Source of the DNA: Silene conica
Taxonomy: Eukaryota > Streptophyta > Magnoliopsida > Caryophyllales > Caryophyllaceae
Assembly (NCBI GenBank): GCA_029255685.2
Contig: CM055320.2
Span: 47,527,910-47,591,909, forward strand
Direction: 5' to 3'
Length of the DNA: 64,000 bases
Shown: in pieces, positions 36,187 to 48,700 of the stretch
How positions within the stretch are numbered: the first letter of the stretch is position 1
Layout of the letters: each line of letters starts with the position of its first letter
The notes under the pieces: generated by a model
The model's input: the letters and a program-made list of their open reading frames with translations, nothing else
What the model was told of the DNA's origin: nothing
Databases searched by the model: none
Translations under genes and position numbers: made by a program

Positions 36187-37250
36187 TGACAATTAAGTAC
36201 AATGACTTATTAAATCTCTTCAAGGAACACAAGGGCATACTTTTGTATTATTACCAGTTGATCCACGTTTATCAATAACGGTTGGCTTGCTAGATAAGTT
36301 TGACGTTATTGTCATACGGATGGCGGTGATCAACTGGTCCCTATACGTCACACCTATAGGACACGTTTGAGAGATGTGAAGGTATGAAAATACAGTCACA
36401 TTTTGCCGGATAAGACTAAACAGTTAGTCAGAGGTATTGACTATTAAATTAGTCAATAAGATGTTGAGATTATTATTTAATACGGATTAAATAATTTTAG
36501 CTAATACGGATTACATGTTTAATTCGTAAATTAAATATAAACGGTTATATATTTAATTAAATATTGTATTCGCGAATTAATATAAACTGTTATATTAATT
36601 TGGGTAATTATACAATATCGTAATTTTATCAGACCATTATTAATACATCGACTGCATTAATATCTGATAACATGCATACGATTTATAAACAAAACCCGCG
36701 AATAAAGCTTAGCTAAATGGGTCGAATCACAAATTAGAATAAGGTAAGAGTGGAAAGCCCACTCCTACCCTATTGGAAATTTCGGCCAAAAGAGCTACAT
36801 AAGGAGGAGGACTCTCCTTATGTCAGGGACTCTTGTTTTCACTGTTTAAACAAATCTCAAGGAAAAATTAGGGTTTTGAAAGCTTTCTTCTCCCAAAACC
36901 TCAGATCTCACATCTAAAACCTAAATAGCTCTCCCAATATTGCAAGGCAGTTGGAGAGGACTTCTAGCACACGCGGCCACGTCTCATTCTAAGTCTTGGG
37001 TGCAAGTTATAGGAGGGAATTTGTGTTAATTCCTGTTCTTAGGCCTTTCGCACAAGGACTAAAGGTTGTACTTCTTTTCTTATCCTTTTTAATCTTATGA
37101 CTATAATCAAGACTCACCTGTAGCTCCTGAATATTCGCCGGAGTTAATTGGTTGGTCGGGACAAACTCTCTTGTTGTGAAGCTGTGGTGTTGTACAATCG
37201 GTTGGAAGGGACGAAGGTAAATTTAGCTTCGTTGATTTGTTTCAAGATTT
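36169..37250 (+). repeat. Copia LTR (start defined, end uncertain)
   Basis: Starts TGTTGGGGCTGGTGTCC after the purine tract. It has an AT-rich middle (36,460-36,700) and a promoter-like and leader-like part near 36,790-36,900. I cannot find a clear ...ACA terminus, a primer site or a second LTR copy. The right limit of about 37,250 is an estimate and the LTR may be truncated. Confidence 0.55.
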
Positions 37251-38368
37251 GACATATCTCTAATGTGTTGGTTAAAGAAAAGGTGTGCTCGACAATTGTG
37301 GGTGTCGAAGATTCTGTTCAAGAAAGGTGTTATTGACGAAGAGAGTTATATGGTTATGCCAAGAGATCGGATGTGAAACAAATTGCTTAAGCTCATGGGT
37401 ATTTCTTTTGACGAAGTTCATTTATCCTTTGGTAAAACTGTAGGTGTGAAACCAAAACCGTGTGCATCTACTTTGTTTGAAGGTTTAGATGCCAAGATGG
37501 ATAAAATTCTTGATTTATAAAGTTAAAAAGAAGAAGGAAAGCATGGGTGGTAGTGGTAGATGTGGCAATCGAAGTTGTGAAGCCGAGTTAAGGGCGTGGA
37601 TGAAAAAAAAAATAAGAATAAAAAAAAAAAAAAATTTAATTGATAAGAGAATTGAGAAGGTTGGTGTTCGTGCCCAGATTACGTCAATATGCCAAGAAGC
37701 CATGATTCTTGCTCTCGTCCGTCATCAGAATTGCAGTGCTCATACTCTGTTCTTGTTTTAGTTTCGTTTTCGGTATTTTCGGCTGTTGTGTTTAAGTCTG
37801 GAATGGACTTCCTCAAATCCTTACTCTTATCCTAGCCCAACTCTGAAACTATCTTTGGCCCAACAAAATCTGAGGCCCACTAGCCCTTATATTGCCTAAT
37901 CCCTCGGTATCTTTTGTTAAATTTGTGGCCCATCTAAAAAATTATCCAAGCCGGCCCAATTTTCTCATATTTGACCTATATTCGGCCCAGTGGCATAGTA
38001 TTTCGGTTTGGTTGTGTATATTTCTAACACTCGTACTTGTTTTGTATGATATCTTGTGTTTGTGTGATACGTCTTTGTTGCATGCTTATTCATGTTTCGT
38101 CGTATATTATTCTAGTCGTTTCATTTCTTTGTTCTCATCTTTTCGATGATGTCAAGAAGGGGAAAAATGCGACTTAGATTAGAATTTGCCTAAGCTTGCT
38201 CCTTGTCGTAATTCATTGTCTCTTAGGGTTCTTAAAGGATATGGGATAGATAAGAGATAGAAACCCTAAGTGAATCTTTGCTATGAATGACCATTATTAT
38301 ATTGAGGGGGAACATACACTTAGACACAAAATCTAAGAGAGACTTGCCATCATCAAAAAGGGGGAATT
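37251..38368 (+). other. Internal 3' remnant of a second, SIRE/Maximus-like copia element
   Basis: No intact gene is seen. Around 37,390-37,500 there are short coding-like stretches (ending in AKMDKILDL-type residues). A-rich runs follow at 37,607-37,634, then a T-rich non-coding part with repeated GGCCCA words (37,860-37,990). A first purine tract AAGAAGGGGAAAAA is at 38,153-38,166. The main tract CAAAAAGGGGGAA is at 38,354-38,366, directly before an LTR start. Long 3' regions with multiple purine tracts are, from memory, common in SIRE/Maximus elements. The assignment is inference. Confidence 0.45.
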
Positions 38369-39830
38369 TGTTGAACCATATAGTCAAATATATGTTAAGT
38401 ATATGTTTTGATAATGACAAGTCTAGCTATATATATTATATACTCGTGCGTATAATCGTGTGCTAAATGTACAGAAGATTAGTTTAAGAGATCTCATCAA
38501 TCAAGTATAAAAGATTCAAGTACTTTAGTCAAAGGATTGACTAATCGAAGATTAGATGAAGATCACAAGTGCATATAATGAACTAAAGTTATACTCATCA
38601 ACTATAGCTTTAGTATGAGATTGATTCAAGTTATAGCTCGTAGCTATAACTCCAGAAAGAAGAAATGGTCGAAAGATTTGTGATGGTTGAAACGATTTTG
38701 GTTTCCAAAGTCGTCGTGATTATTTAATGGCTAATTAGTATTCTATTTTTGGAATATAGAATTATTAATCTTAATATGGTAATTTAAAATATCTTTTAGT
38801 CAAATAGGAATAAATAATTTTCTTATGAGATAATTATTTATTACTAATAAACAAAGGATTTTTATATAACCATAATTGTCAAAATAATATAATCTAAATA
38901 TTGTTTGAAACGATTTTGGAAAACGTGTCCTATGACACATTCCATAGAACGTGTGGGATTGGATTAAATAAATAAATATGTATTTATTTAGATATCCTAA
39001 AAACAAACTAGATTATATTATGGAATATAATTCATTATATTTTGACAAGGTTTAGGAAGTTGCTTTTAATAAGGTTACTATTTATTTATTATATAAAATC
39101 TTTCCTAAATATGAATTAGGAAATTGATTCCTTATATAATACATAAAGTATCTTATTAAATCTTTCCTAAATCAATTAAGATTAGATTTATGGTAGTATT
39201 ACATAAAGACTAGAATTCTAGTTTTAGTAATATTCCTATATCATCTAGGGTTTAATAACCTAGACATAATTCTATATAAATAGAACACTTGTGAAACATT
39301 GAAGATCACGAAATCATACACACTTGCACAAGAATCGAGAAAACCGTCGACGCTATTATTTCTTCAAGATCCGAGCTTTAATTGTCATATTCATATCAAG
39401 ATTCAAGTGCTCAAGCATTGATCTTATTCATTCAAGATTGTGAACTAGAAGAAACTCATTGAAGACATATCTTATTAGCGTAAGATAGATCGAGTATTTA
39501 ACGGTACTCATTGTAGTCAAGTATTTAACGGTACTTGACATAGCTAGGTATTTAACGGTATCTAGATTGAGTTACAACTAACATCAAAGTTGTACGAGTA
39601 GGGTTGATAAAATTGTAATCCGGAGTCGGTACTAATTTTATTAATCGAGAATAGTGGATGTAGGTTTCAACTTGTGAAACTGAACCACTTCAAAAATATC
39701 GTGTCTCTACTTTATTATTGCTCTACTCAACGATCGTCATACAACTACTCACACATCGAAGAAGATTTGAAAAAGAAGGCATACTCAATTCAACCCCCCC
39801 CCCCCCCCTTCTTGAGTATATTATATCAAT
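38369..39830 (+). repeat. 3' LTR of the SIRE/Maximus-like copia element
   Basis: Starts TGTTGAACC after the purine tract CAAAAAGGGGGAA. It ends near 39,828-39,832 in TTATATCAATA, an apparent mutated TCAACA terminus, giving about 1.46 kb. A TATATAAATAGA-type promoter box is near 39,271-39,282 (TTCTATATAAATAGAAC). A run of 15 C at 39,794-39,808 precedes CTTCTTGAG, as in other elements of this group. About 10 bp of unassigned sequence separate it from satellite. Confidence 0.65.
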
Positions 39831-42695
39831 AGACTCTTCATAGACCCTATAAATCACTTTCATACGGTTATCCGATTTTCGGCCGAAATTGGTTTATAGC
39901 ATACCGGTAACGTCAAATGTCTTCTGATGTTTTTGCAAATTTTTGTGCCTGCCTTATCTCACTTGACTTACCATTTGTGAATTTTCGATAATTTTCGTTT
40001 CGGGAGCTCAGAGGCCTAAAAAACGTATAAAATATACCCTTAAATTCGAGCCGTTTAAGTTGTCGGCGCGACCATTTTTAATTTCAGCTTGTTTTTTACC
40101 ACGTGTCCGAAATCGTATCATGAGGTATCTTTTTCGATTCTAGACCCTATAAACAACTATAAATCACTTTTACACAGTTATCCGATTTTCGGCCGAAATT
40201 GGTTTATTGTTTACCGGTAACGTCAAATGTCTTCAGATGTATTTGCAAATTTTTATGCCCGCTTTATCTGACTTGATTAACCATTCTTGCAATTTTCGAC
40301 AATTTTCGTTTCGGGAGCTTAGAGGCCTTAAAAACGTGTATTATATAACCTTTAATTCGAGCCGTTTCAGGTGGTCGAAGCGACCATTTTTAATTTCAGC
40401 CTGTTTTTTACCACGTGTCCGAAATCATATCATGAGGTATCTTTTTCGATTCTAGACCCTATAAACTATTATAAATCACTTTTACACGGTTATCTGATTT
40501 TCGACCGAATTTGGTTTATAGCATACCAGTAACGTCAAATGTCTTATGATGTTTTTGACAATTTTTGTGCCCGCTTTATCTGGCTCGATCAACCATCCTT
40601 GCGATTTTCAGTAATTTTTGTTTCAGGAGTTCAGAGGCCTAATGAACGTGTATAATATATCCTTCACTTCGAGCTGTTTTGGGTGGTGGAAGCGGCCATT
40701 GTTATTTTTCAGCCTGTTTTTCTACCACATGTCCGAAATTGCATCATGAGATATCTTATTCGATTCTAGATCCTATAAACAACTATAAATCACTTTTACA
40801 CAGTTATCCGATTTCCGGCCAAAATTGGTTTATAGCATACCGGTAACATCAAATGTCTTCTGATGTTTTTGCAAATTTTTGTGTCCGCTTTATCTCATCC
40901 TTGCGATTTTGGGTAATTTTTGTTTCAGGAGTTCAGAGGCCTAAAAAGAGTGTATTTTATATCCTTCAATTCGATCTGTTTCTGGTGGTCGGAGCGGGCA
41001 TTGTTATTTTTCAGCGTGTTTTTCTACCACGTGTCCGAAATCAATCATGAGATATCTTATTCGATTCTAGACCCTATAAACAACTATAAATAACTTTTAC
41101 ACGGTTATCCGATTTTCGGCCGAAATTGGTTTATTGCTTACCGGTAACGTCAAATGTCTTCAGATGTATTTGCAAATTTTTATGCCCGCTTTATCTGACT
41201 TGATTAACCGTTCTCGCAATTTTCGACAATTTTCGTTTCGGGAGCTTAGAGGCCTTAAAAACGTGTCTTATATAACCTTTAATTCGAGCCGTTTCAGGTG
41301 GTCGAAGCGACCATTTTTAATTTCAGCCTGTTTTTTACCACGTGTCCGAAATCGTATCATGAGGTATATTTTTCGATTCTAGACCCTATAAACTATTATA
41401 AATCACTTTTACATGGTTATCCGATTTTCGACCGAAACTGGTTTATAGCATACCAGTAACGTCAAATGTCTTCTGATGTTTTTGACAATTTTTGTGCCCG
41501 CTTTATCTGGCTCGATCAACCATCCTTGCGATTTTCAGTAATTTTTGTTTCAGGAGTTCAGAGGCCTAATGAACGTGTATAATATATCCTTCACTTCGAG
41601 CTGTTTTGGGTGGTGGAAGTGGCCATTGTTATTTTTCAGCCTGTTTTTCTACCACATGTCCGAAATTGCATCATGAGATATCTTATTTGATTCTAGATCC
41701 TATAAACAACTATAAATCACTTTTACACAGTTATCCGATTTCCGGCCAAAATTGGTTTATAGCATACCGGTAACGTCAAATGTCTTCTGATGTTTTTGCA
41801 AATTTTTGTGTCCGCTTTATCTCATCCTTGCGATTTTGGGTAATTTTTGTTTCAGGAGTTCAGAGGCCTAAAAAGAGTGTATTTTATATCCTTCAATTCG
41901 ATCTGTTTCTGGTGGTCGGAGCGGGCATTGTTATTTTTCAGCGTGTTTTTCTACCACGTGTCCGAAATCAATCATGAGATATCTTATTCGATTCTAGACC
42001 CTATAAATAACTTTTACACGGTTATCCGATTTTCGGCCGAAATTGGTTTATTGCTTACCGGTAACGTCAAATGTCTTCAGATGTATTTGCAAATTTTTAT
42101 GCCCGCTTTATCTGACTAGATTAACCATTCTTGCAATTTTTGACAATTTTCGTTTCGGGAGCTCAAGGCCTTAAAAACGTGTATTATATACCCTTCAATT
42201 CGAGTCGTTTCAGGTGGTCGGAGCGACCATTTTTAATTTCAGCCTGTTTTTTACCACGTGTCCGAAATCGTATCATGAGGTATATTTTTCGATTCTAGAC
42301 CCTATAAACAATTATAAATCACTTTTACACGGTTATCCGATTTTCGACCGAAACTGGTTTATAGCATACCAGTAACGTCAAATGTCTTCTGATGTTTTTG
42401 ACAATTTTTGTGCCCGCTTTATCTGGCTCGATTAACCATCCTTGCGATTTTCAGTAATTTTTGTTTCAGGAGTTTAGAGGCCTAAAGAACGTGTATAATA
42501 TATCCTTCAGTTCGAGCTGTTTTGGGTGATCGGAGCGGCCATTGTTATTTTTCTGCCTGTTTTTCTACCACATGTCCGAAATTGCATCATGAGATATCTT
42601 ATTCGATTCTAAATCCTATAATCAACTATAAATCAATTTTACACAGTTATCCGATTTTCGGCCGAAATTGGTTTATAGCATACCGGTAACGTCAA

Positions 42696-43934
42696 ATGTC
42701 TTCTGATGTTTTTTGCAAATTTTTGTGTCTGCTTTATCTCATCCGTGCGATTTCCGGTAATTTTTGTTTCAGGAGTTCTGAGGCCTAAAAAACGTGTATT
42801 TTATATCCTTCAATTCGATCTGTTTCGGGTGGTCGGAGCGGGCATTGTTATTTTTCAGCGTGTTTTTCTACCACGTGTCCAAAATCGATCATGAGATATC
42901 ATATTCGATTCTAGACCTTATAAACAACTATAAATCACTTTCACACGGTTATCCGATTTTCGGCCGAAATTGGTTTATAGCATACCGGTAACGTCAAATG
43001 TCTTCTGATGTTTTTGCAAATTTTTGTGCCTGCTTTATCTGAGTTGACTTACCATTTATGAATTTTCGATAATTTTCGTTTCGGGAGCTCAGAGGCCTAA
43101 AAAACGTATATTATATACCCTTAAATTCGAGCCGTTTCAGTTGTCGGAGCGACGATTTTTAATTTCAGCCTGTTTTTTACCACGTGTCCGAAATCGTATC
43201 ATGAGGTATCTTTTTCGATTCTAGACCCTATGAACAACTAGAAATCACTTTTACACAGTTATCCGATTTTCGGCCGAAATTGGTTTATTGCTTACCGTTA
43301 ACCTCAAATGTCTTCAGATGTATATGCAAATTTTTATGCCCGCTTTATCTGACTTGATTAACCGTTTCTTGAAATTTTCGACAATTTTCGTTTCGGGAGC
43401 TCAGAGGCCTTAAAAACGTGTATTATATACCCTTCAATTCGAGCCGTTTCAGGTGGTCGGAGCGACCATTTTTAATTTCAGCCTGTTTTTTACCACGTGT
43501 CCGAAATCGTATCATGAGGTATCTTTTTCGATTCTAGACCCTATAAACTATTATAATTCACTTTTACACGGTTATCCGATTTTCGACCGAAATTGGTTTA
43601 TAGCATACCAGTAACGTCAAATGTCTTCTGATGTTTTTGACAATTTTTGTGCCCGCTTTATCTGGCTCGATTAACCATCCTTGCGATTTTCAGTAATTTT
43701 TGTTTCAGGAGTTCAGAGGCCTAAAGAACGTGTATAATATATCCTTCACTTCGAGCTGTTTTGGGTGGTCGAAGCGTCCATTGTTATTTTTCACCCTGTT
43801 TTTCTACCACATGTCCGAAATTGCATCATGAGATATCTTATTCGATTCTAGATCCTATAAACAACTATAAATCACTTTTACACAGTTATCCGATTTTCGG
43901 CCAAAATTGGTTTATAGCATACCGGTAACGTCAA
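42696..43934 (+). repeat. Four-monomer HOR (A-D-B'-C), reference copy
   Basis: Monomer starts are A 42,696, D 42,998, B' 43,308 and C 43,621, followed by the next A at 43,935. Class D is marked by TGCCTGCTTTATCTGAGTTG, ACTTACCATTTATGAATTTTC and GTTTCAGTTGTCGGAGCGACG. Further units of this type start at 45,790, 48,882 and 51,047. A D monomer also opens the array at 39,918. Confidence 0.88.
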
Positions 43935-45789
43935 ATGTCTTCTGATGTTTTTGCAAATTTTTGTGTCCGCTTTATCTCATCCGTGCGGTTTTGGGTAATT
44001 TTTGTTTCAGGAGTTCAGAGGCCTAAAAAGAGTGTATTTTATATCCTTCAATTCGATCTGTTTCTGGTGGTCGGAGCGGGCATTGTTATTTTTCAGCGTG
44101 TTTTTCTACCACGTGTCCGAAATCAATCTTGAGATATCTTATTCGATTCTAGACCCTATAAACAACTATAAATCACTTTTACACGGTTATCCGATTTTCG
44201 GCCGAAATTGGTTTATTGCTTACCAGTAACGTCAAATGTCTTCAGATGTATTTGCAAATTTTTATGCCCGCTTTATCTGACTTGATTAACCATTCTTGCA
44301 ATTTTTGACAATTTTCGTTTCGGGAGCTCAGAGGACTTAAAAACGTGTATTATATACCCTTCAATTCGAGCCGTTTCAGGTGGTCGGGGCGACCATTTTT
44401 AATTTCAGCCTGTTTTTTTACCACGTGTCCGAAATCGTATCATGAGGTATCTTTTTCGATTCTAGACCCTATTAACAATTATAAATCACTTTTACACGGT
44501 TATCCGATTTTCGACCGAAATTGGTTTATAGCATACCAGTAACGTCAAATGTCTTCTGATGTTTTTGACAATTTTTGTGCCCGCTTTATCTGGCTCGATT
44601 AACCATCCTTGCGATTTTCAGTAATTTTTGTTTCAGGAGTTCAGAGGCCTAAGGAACGTGTATAATATATCCTTCACTTCGAGCTGTTTTGGGTGGTCGA
44701 AGCGTCCATTGTTATTTTTCAGCCTGTTTTTCTACCACATGTCCGAAATTGCATCATGAGATATCTTATTCGATTCTAGATCCTATAAACAACTATAAAT
44801 CACTTTTACACAGTTATCCGATTTTCGGCCAAAATTGGTTTATAGCATACCGGTAACGTCAAATGTCTTCTGATGTTTTTGCAAATTTTTGTGTCCGCTT
44901 TATCTCATCCTTGCGGTTTTGGGTAATTTTTGTTTCAGGAGTTCAGAGGCCTAAAAAGAGTGTATTTTATATCCTTCAATTCGATCTGTTTCTGGTGGTC
45001 GGAGCGGGCATTGTTATTTTTCAGCGTGTTTTTCTACCACGTGTCCGAAATCAATCTTGAGATATCTTATTCGATTCTAGACCCTATAAACAACTATAAA
45101 TCACTTTTACACGGTTATCCGATTTTCGGCCGAAATTGGTTTATTGCTTACCGGTAACGTCAAATGTCTTCAGATGTATTTGCAAATTTTTATGCCCGCT
45201 TTATCTGACTTGATTAACCATTCTTGCAATTTTTGACAATTTTCGTTTCGGGAGCTCAGAGGCCTTAAAAACGTTTATTATATACCCTTCAATTCGAGCC
45301 GTTTCAGGTGGTCGGAGCGACCATTTTTAATTTCAGCCTGTTTTTTACCACGTGTCCGAAATCGTATCATGAGGTATATTTTTCGATTCTAGACCCTATA
45401 AACAATTATAAATCACCTTTACACGGTTATCCGATTTTCGACCGAAACTGGTTTATAGCATACCAGTAACGTCAAATGTCTTCTGATGTTTTTGACAATT
45501 TTTGTGCCCGCTTTATCTGGCTCGATTAACCATCCTTGCGATTTTCTTTAATTTTTGTTTCAGGAGGTCAGAGGCCTAAAGAACGTGTATAATATATCCT
45601 TCACTTCGAGCTGTTTTGGGTGATCGGAGCGGCCATTGTTATTTTTCTGCCTGTTTTTCTACCACATGTCCGAAATTGCATCATGAGATATCTTATTCGA
45701 TTCTAGATCCTATAATCAACTATAAATAAATTTTACACAGTTATCCGATTTTCGGCCGAAATTGGTTTATAGGATACCGGTAACGTCAA

Positions 45790-48700
45790 ATGTCTTCTGA
45801 TGTTTTTAGCAAATTTTTGTGTCTGCTTTATCTCATCCGTGCGATTTCCGGTAATTTTTGTTTCAGGAGTTCTTAGGCCTAAAAAACGTGTATTTTATAT
45901 CCTTCAATTCGATCTGTTTCGGGTGGTCGGAGCGGGCATTGTTATTTTTCAGCGTGTTTTTCTACCACGTGTCCGAAATCGATCATGAGATATCATATTC
46001 GATTCTAGACCCTATAAACAACTATAAATCACTTTCACACGGTTATCCGAGTTTCGGCCGAAATTGGTTTATAGCATACCGGTAACGTCAAATGTCTTCT
46101 GATGTTTTTGCAAATTTTTGTGCCTGCTTTATCTGAGTTGACTTACCATTTATGAATTTTCGATAATTTTCGTTTCGGGAGCTCAGAGGCCTAAAAAACG
46201 TATATTATATACCCTTAAATTCGAGCCGTTTCAGTTGTCGGATCGACGATTTTTAATTTCAGCCTGTTTTTTACCACGTGTCCGAAATCGTATCATGAGG
46301 TATCTTTTTCGATTCTAGACCCTATGAACAACTATAAATCACTTTTACACAGTTATCTGATTTTCGGCCGAAATTGGTTTATTGCTTACCGGTAACGTCA
46401 AATGTCTTCAGATGTATTTGCAAATTTTTATGCCCGCTTTATCTGACTTGATTAACCATTCTTGCAATTTTCGACAATTTTCGTTTCGGGAGCTCAGAGG
46501 CCTTAAAAACGTGTATTATATACCCTTCAATTCGAGCCGTTTCAGGTGGTCGGAGCGACCATTTTTAATTTCAGCCTGTTTTTTACCACGTGTCCGAAAT
46601 CGTATCATGAGGTATCTTTTTCGATTCTAGACCCTATAAACTATTATAAATCACTTTTACACGGTAATCCGATTTTCGACCGAAATTGGTTTATAGCATA
46701 CCAGTAACGTCAAATGTCTTCTGATGTTTTTGACAATTTTTGTGCCCGCTTTATATGGCTCGATTAACCATCCTTGCCATTTTCAGTAATTTTTGTTTCA
46801 GGAGTTCAGAGGCCTAAAGAACGTGTATAATATATCCTTCACTTCGAGCTGTTTTGGGTGGTCGGAGCGGCCATTGTTATTTTTCAGCCTGTTTTTCTAC
46901 CACATGTCCGAAATTGCATCATGAGATATCTTATTCGATTCTAGATCCTATAAACAACTATAAATCACTTTTACACAGTTATCCGATTTTCGGACGAAAT
47001 TGGTTTATAGCATACCGGTAACGTCAAATGTCTTCTAATGTTTTGCAAATTTTTGTGTCCGCTTTATCTCATCCGTGCGATTTTGGGTAATTTTTGTTTC
47101 AGGAGTTCAGAGGCCTAAAAAACGTGTATTTTATATCCTTCAATTCGATCTGTTTCTGGTGGTCGGAGCGGGCATTGTTATTTTTCAGCGTGTTTTTCTA
47201 CCACTTGTCCTAAATCAATCATGAGATATCTTATTCGATTCTGGACCCTATAAACAACTATAAATCACTTTTGCACGGTTATCCGATTTTCGGCCGAAAT
47301 TGGTTTATTGCTTACCAGTAACGTCAAATGTCTTCAGATGTATTTGCAAATTTTTATGCCCGCTTTATCTGACTTGATTAACCATTCTTGCAATTTTTGA
47401 CAATTTTCGTTTCGGGAGCTCAGAGGCCTTAAAAACGTGTATTATATACCCTTCAATTCGAGCCGTTTCAGGTGGTCGGGGCGACCATTTTTAATTTCAG
47501 CCTGTTTTTTTACCACGTGTCCGAAATCGTATCATGAGGTATCTTTTTCGATTCTAGACCCTATTAACAATTATAAATCACTTTTACACGGTTATCCGAT
47601 TTTCCACCGAAACTGGTTTATAGCATACTAGTAACGTCAAATGTCTTCTGATGTTTTTGACAATTTTTGTGCCCGCTTTATCTGGCTCGATTAACCATCC
47701 TTGCGATTTTCAGCAATTTTTGTTTCAGGAGTTCAGAGGCCTAAAGAACGTGCATAATATATCCTTCATTTCGAGCTGTTTTGGGTGGTCGGAGCGGCCA
47801 TTGTTATTTTTCAGCCTGTTTTTCTAACACATGTCCGAAATTGCATCATGAGATATCTTATTCGATTCTAGATCCTATAAACAACTATAAATCACTTTTA
47901 CACAGTTATCCGCTTTTCGGCCGAAATTGGTTTATAGCATACCGGTAACGTCAAATGTCTTCTGATGTTTTTGCAAATTTTTGTGTCCGCTTTATCTCAT
48001 CCGTGCGATTTTCGGTAATTTTTGTTTCAGGAGTTCAGAGGCCTAAAAAACGTGTATTTTATATCCTTCAATTCGATCTGTTTCTGGTGGTCAGAGCGGG
48101 CATTGTTATTTTTCAGCGTGTTTTTCTACCACGTGTCCGAAATCGATCATGACATATCTTATTCGATTCTAGACCCTGTAAACAACTATAAATCACTTTT
48201 ACACGGTTATCCGATTTTCGGCGGAAATTGGTTTATTGCTTACCGGTAACGTCAAATGTCTTCAGATGTATTTGCAAATTTTTATGCCCGCTTTATCTGA
48301 CTTGATTAACCATTCTTGCAATTTTTGACAATTTTCGTTTCGGGAGCTCAGCGGCCTTAAAAACGTGTATTATATACCCTTCAATTCGAGCCGTTTCAGG
48401 TGGTCGGAGCGACCATTTTTAATTTCAGCCTGTTTTTTACCACGTGTCCGAAATCGTATCATGAGGTATATTTTTCGATTCTAGACCCTATAAACAATTA
48501 TAAATCACCTTTACACGGTTATCCGATTTTCGACCGAAACTGGTTTATAGCATACCAGTAACGTCAAATGTCTTCTGATGTTTTTGACAATTTTTGTGCC
48601 CGCTTTATCTGGCTCGATTAACCATCCTTGCGATTTTCTGTAATTTTTGTTTCAGGAGTTCAGAGGCCTAAAGACCGTGTATAATATATCCTTCACTTCG

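Noticed and set aside
37489..37761. 90-codon Lys-rich frame in the SIRE-like remnant
   Set aside because: It is built mostly on A-runs (about 37,607-37,634) and has no recognisable domain. It may contain a decayed coding fragment but this is not supportable.
39794..39808. Poly-C as a regulatory G-quadruplex site
   Set aside because: A single homopolymer, better explained as part of the LTR end with slippage. No evidence of function.
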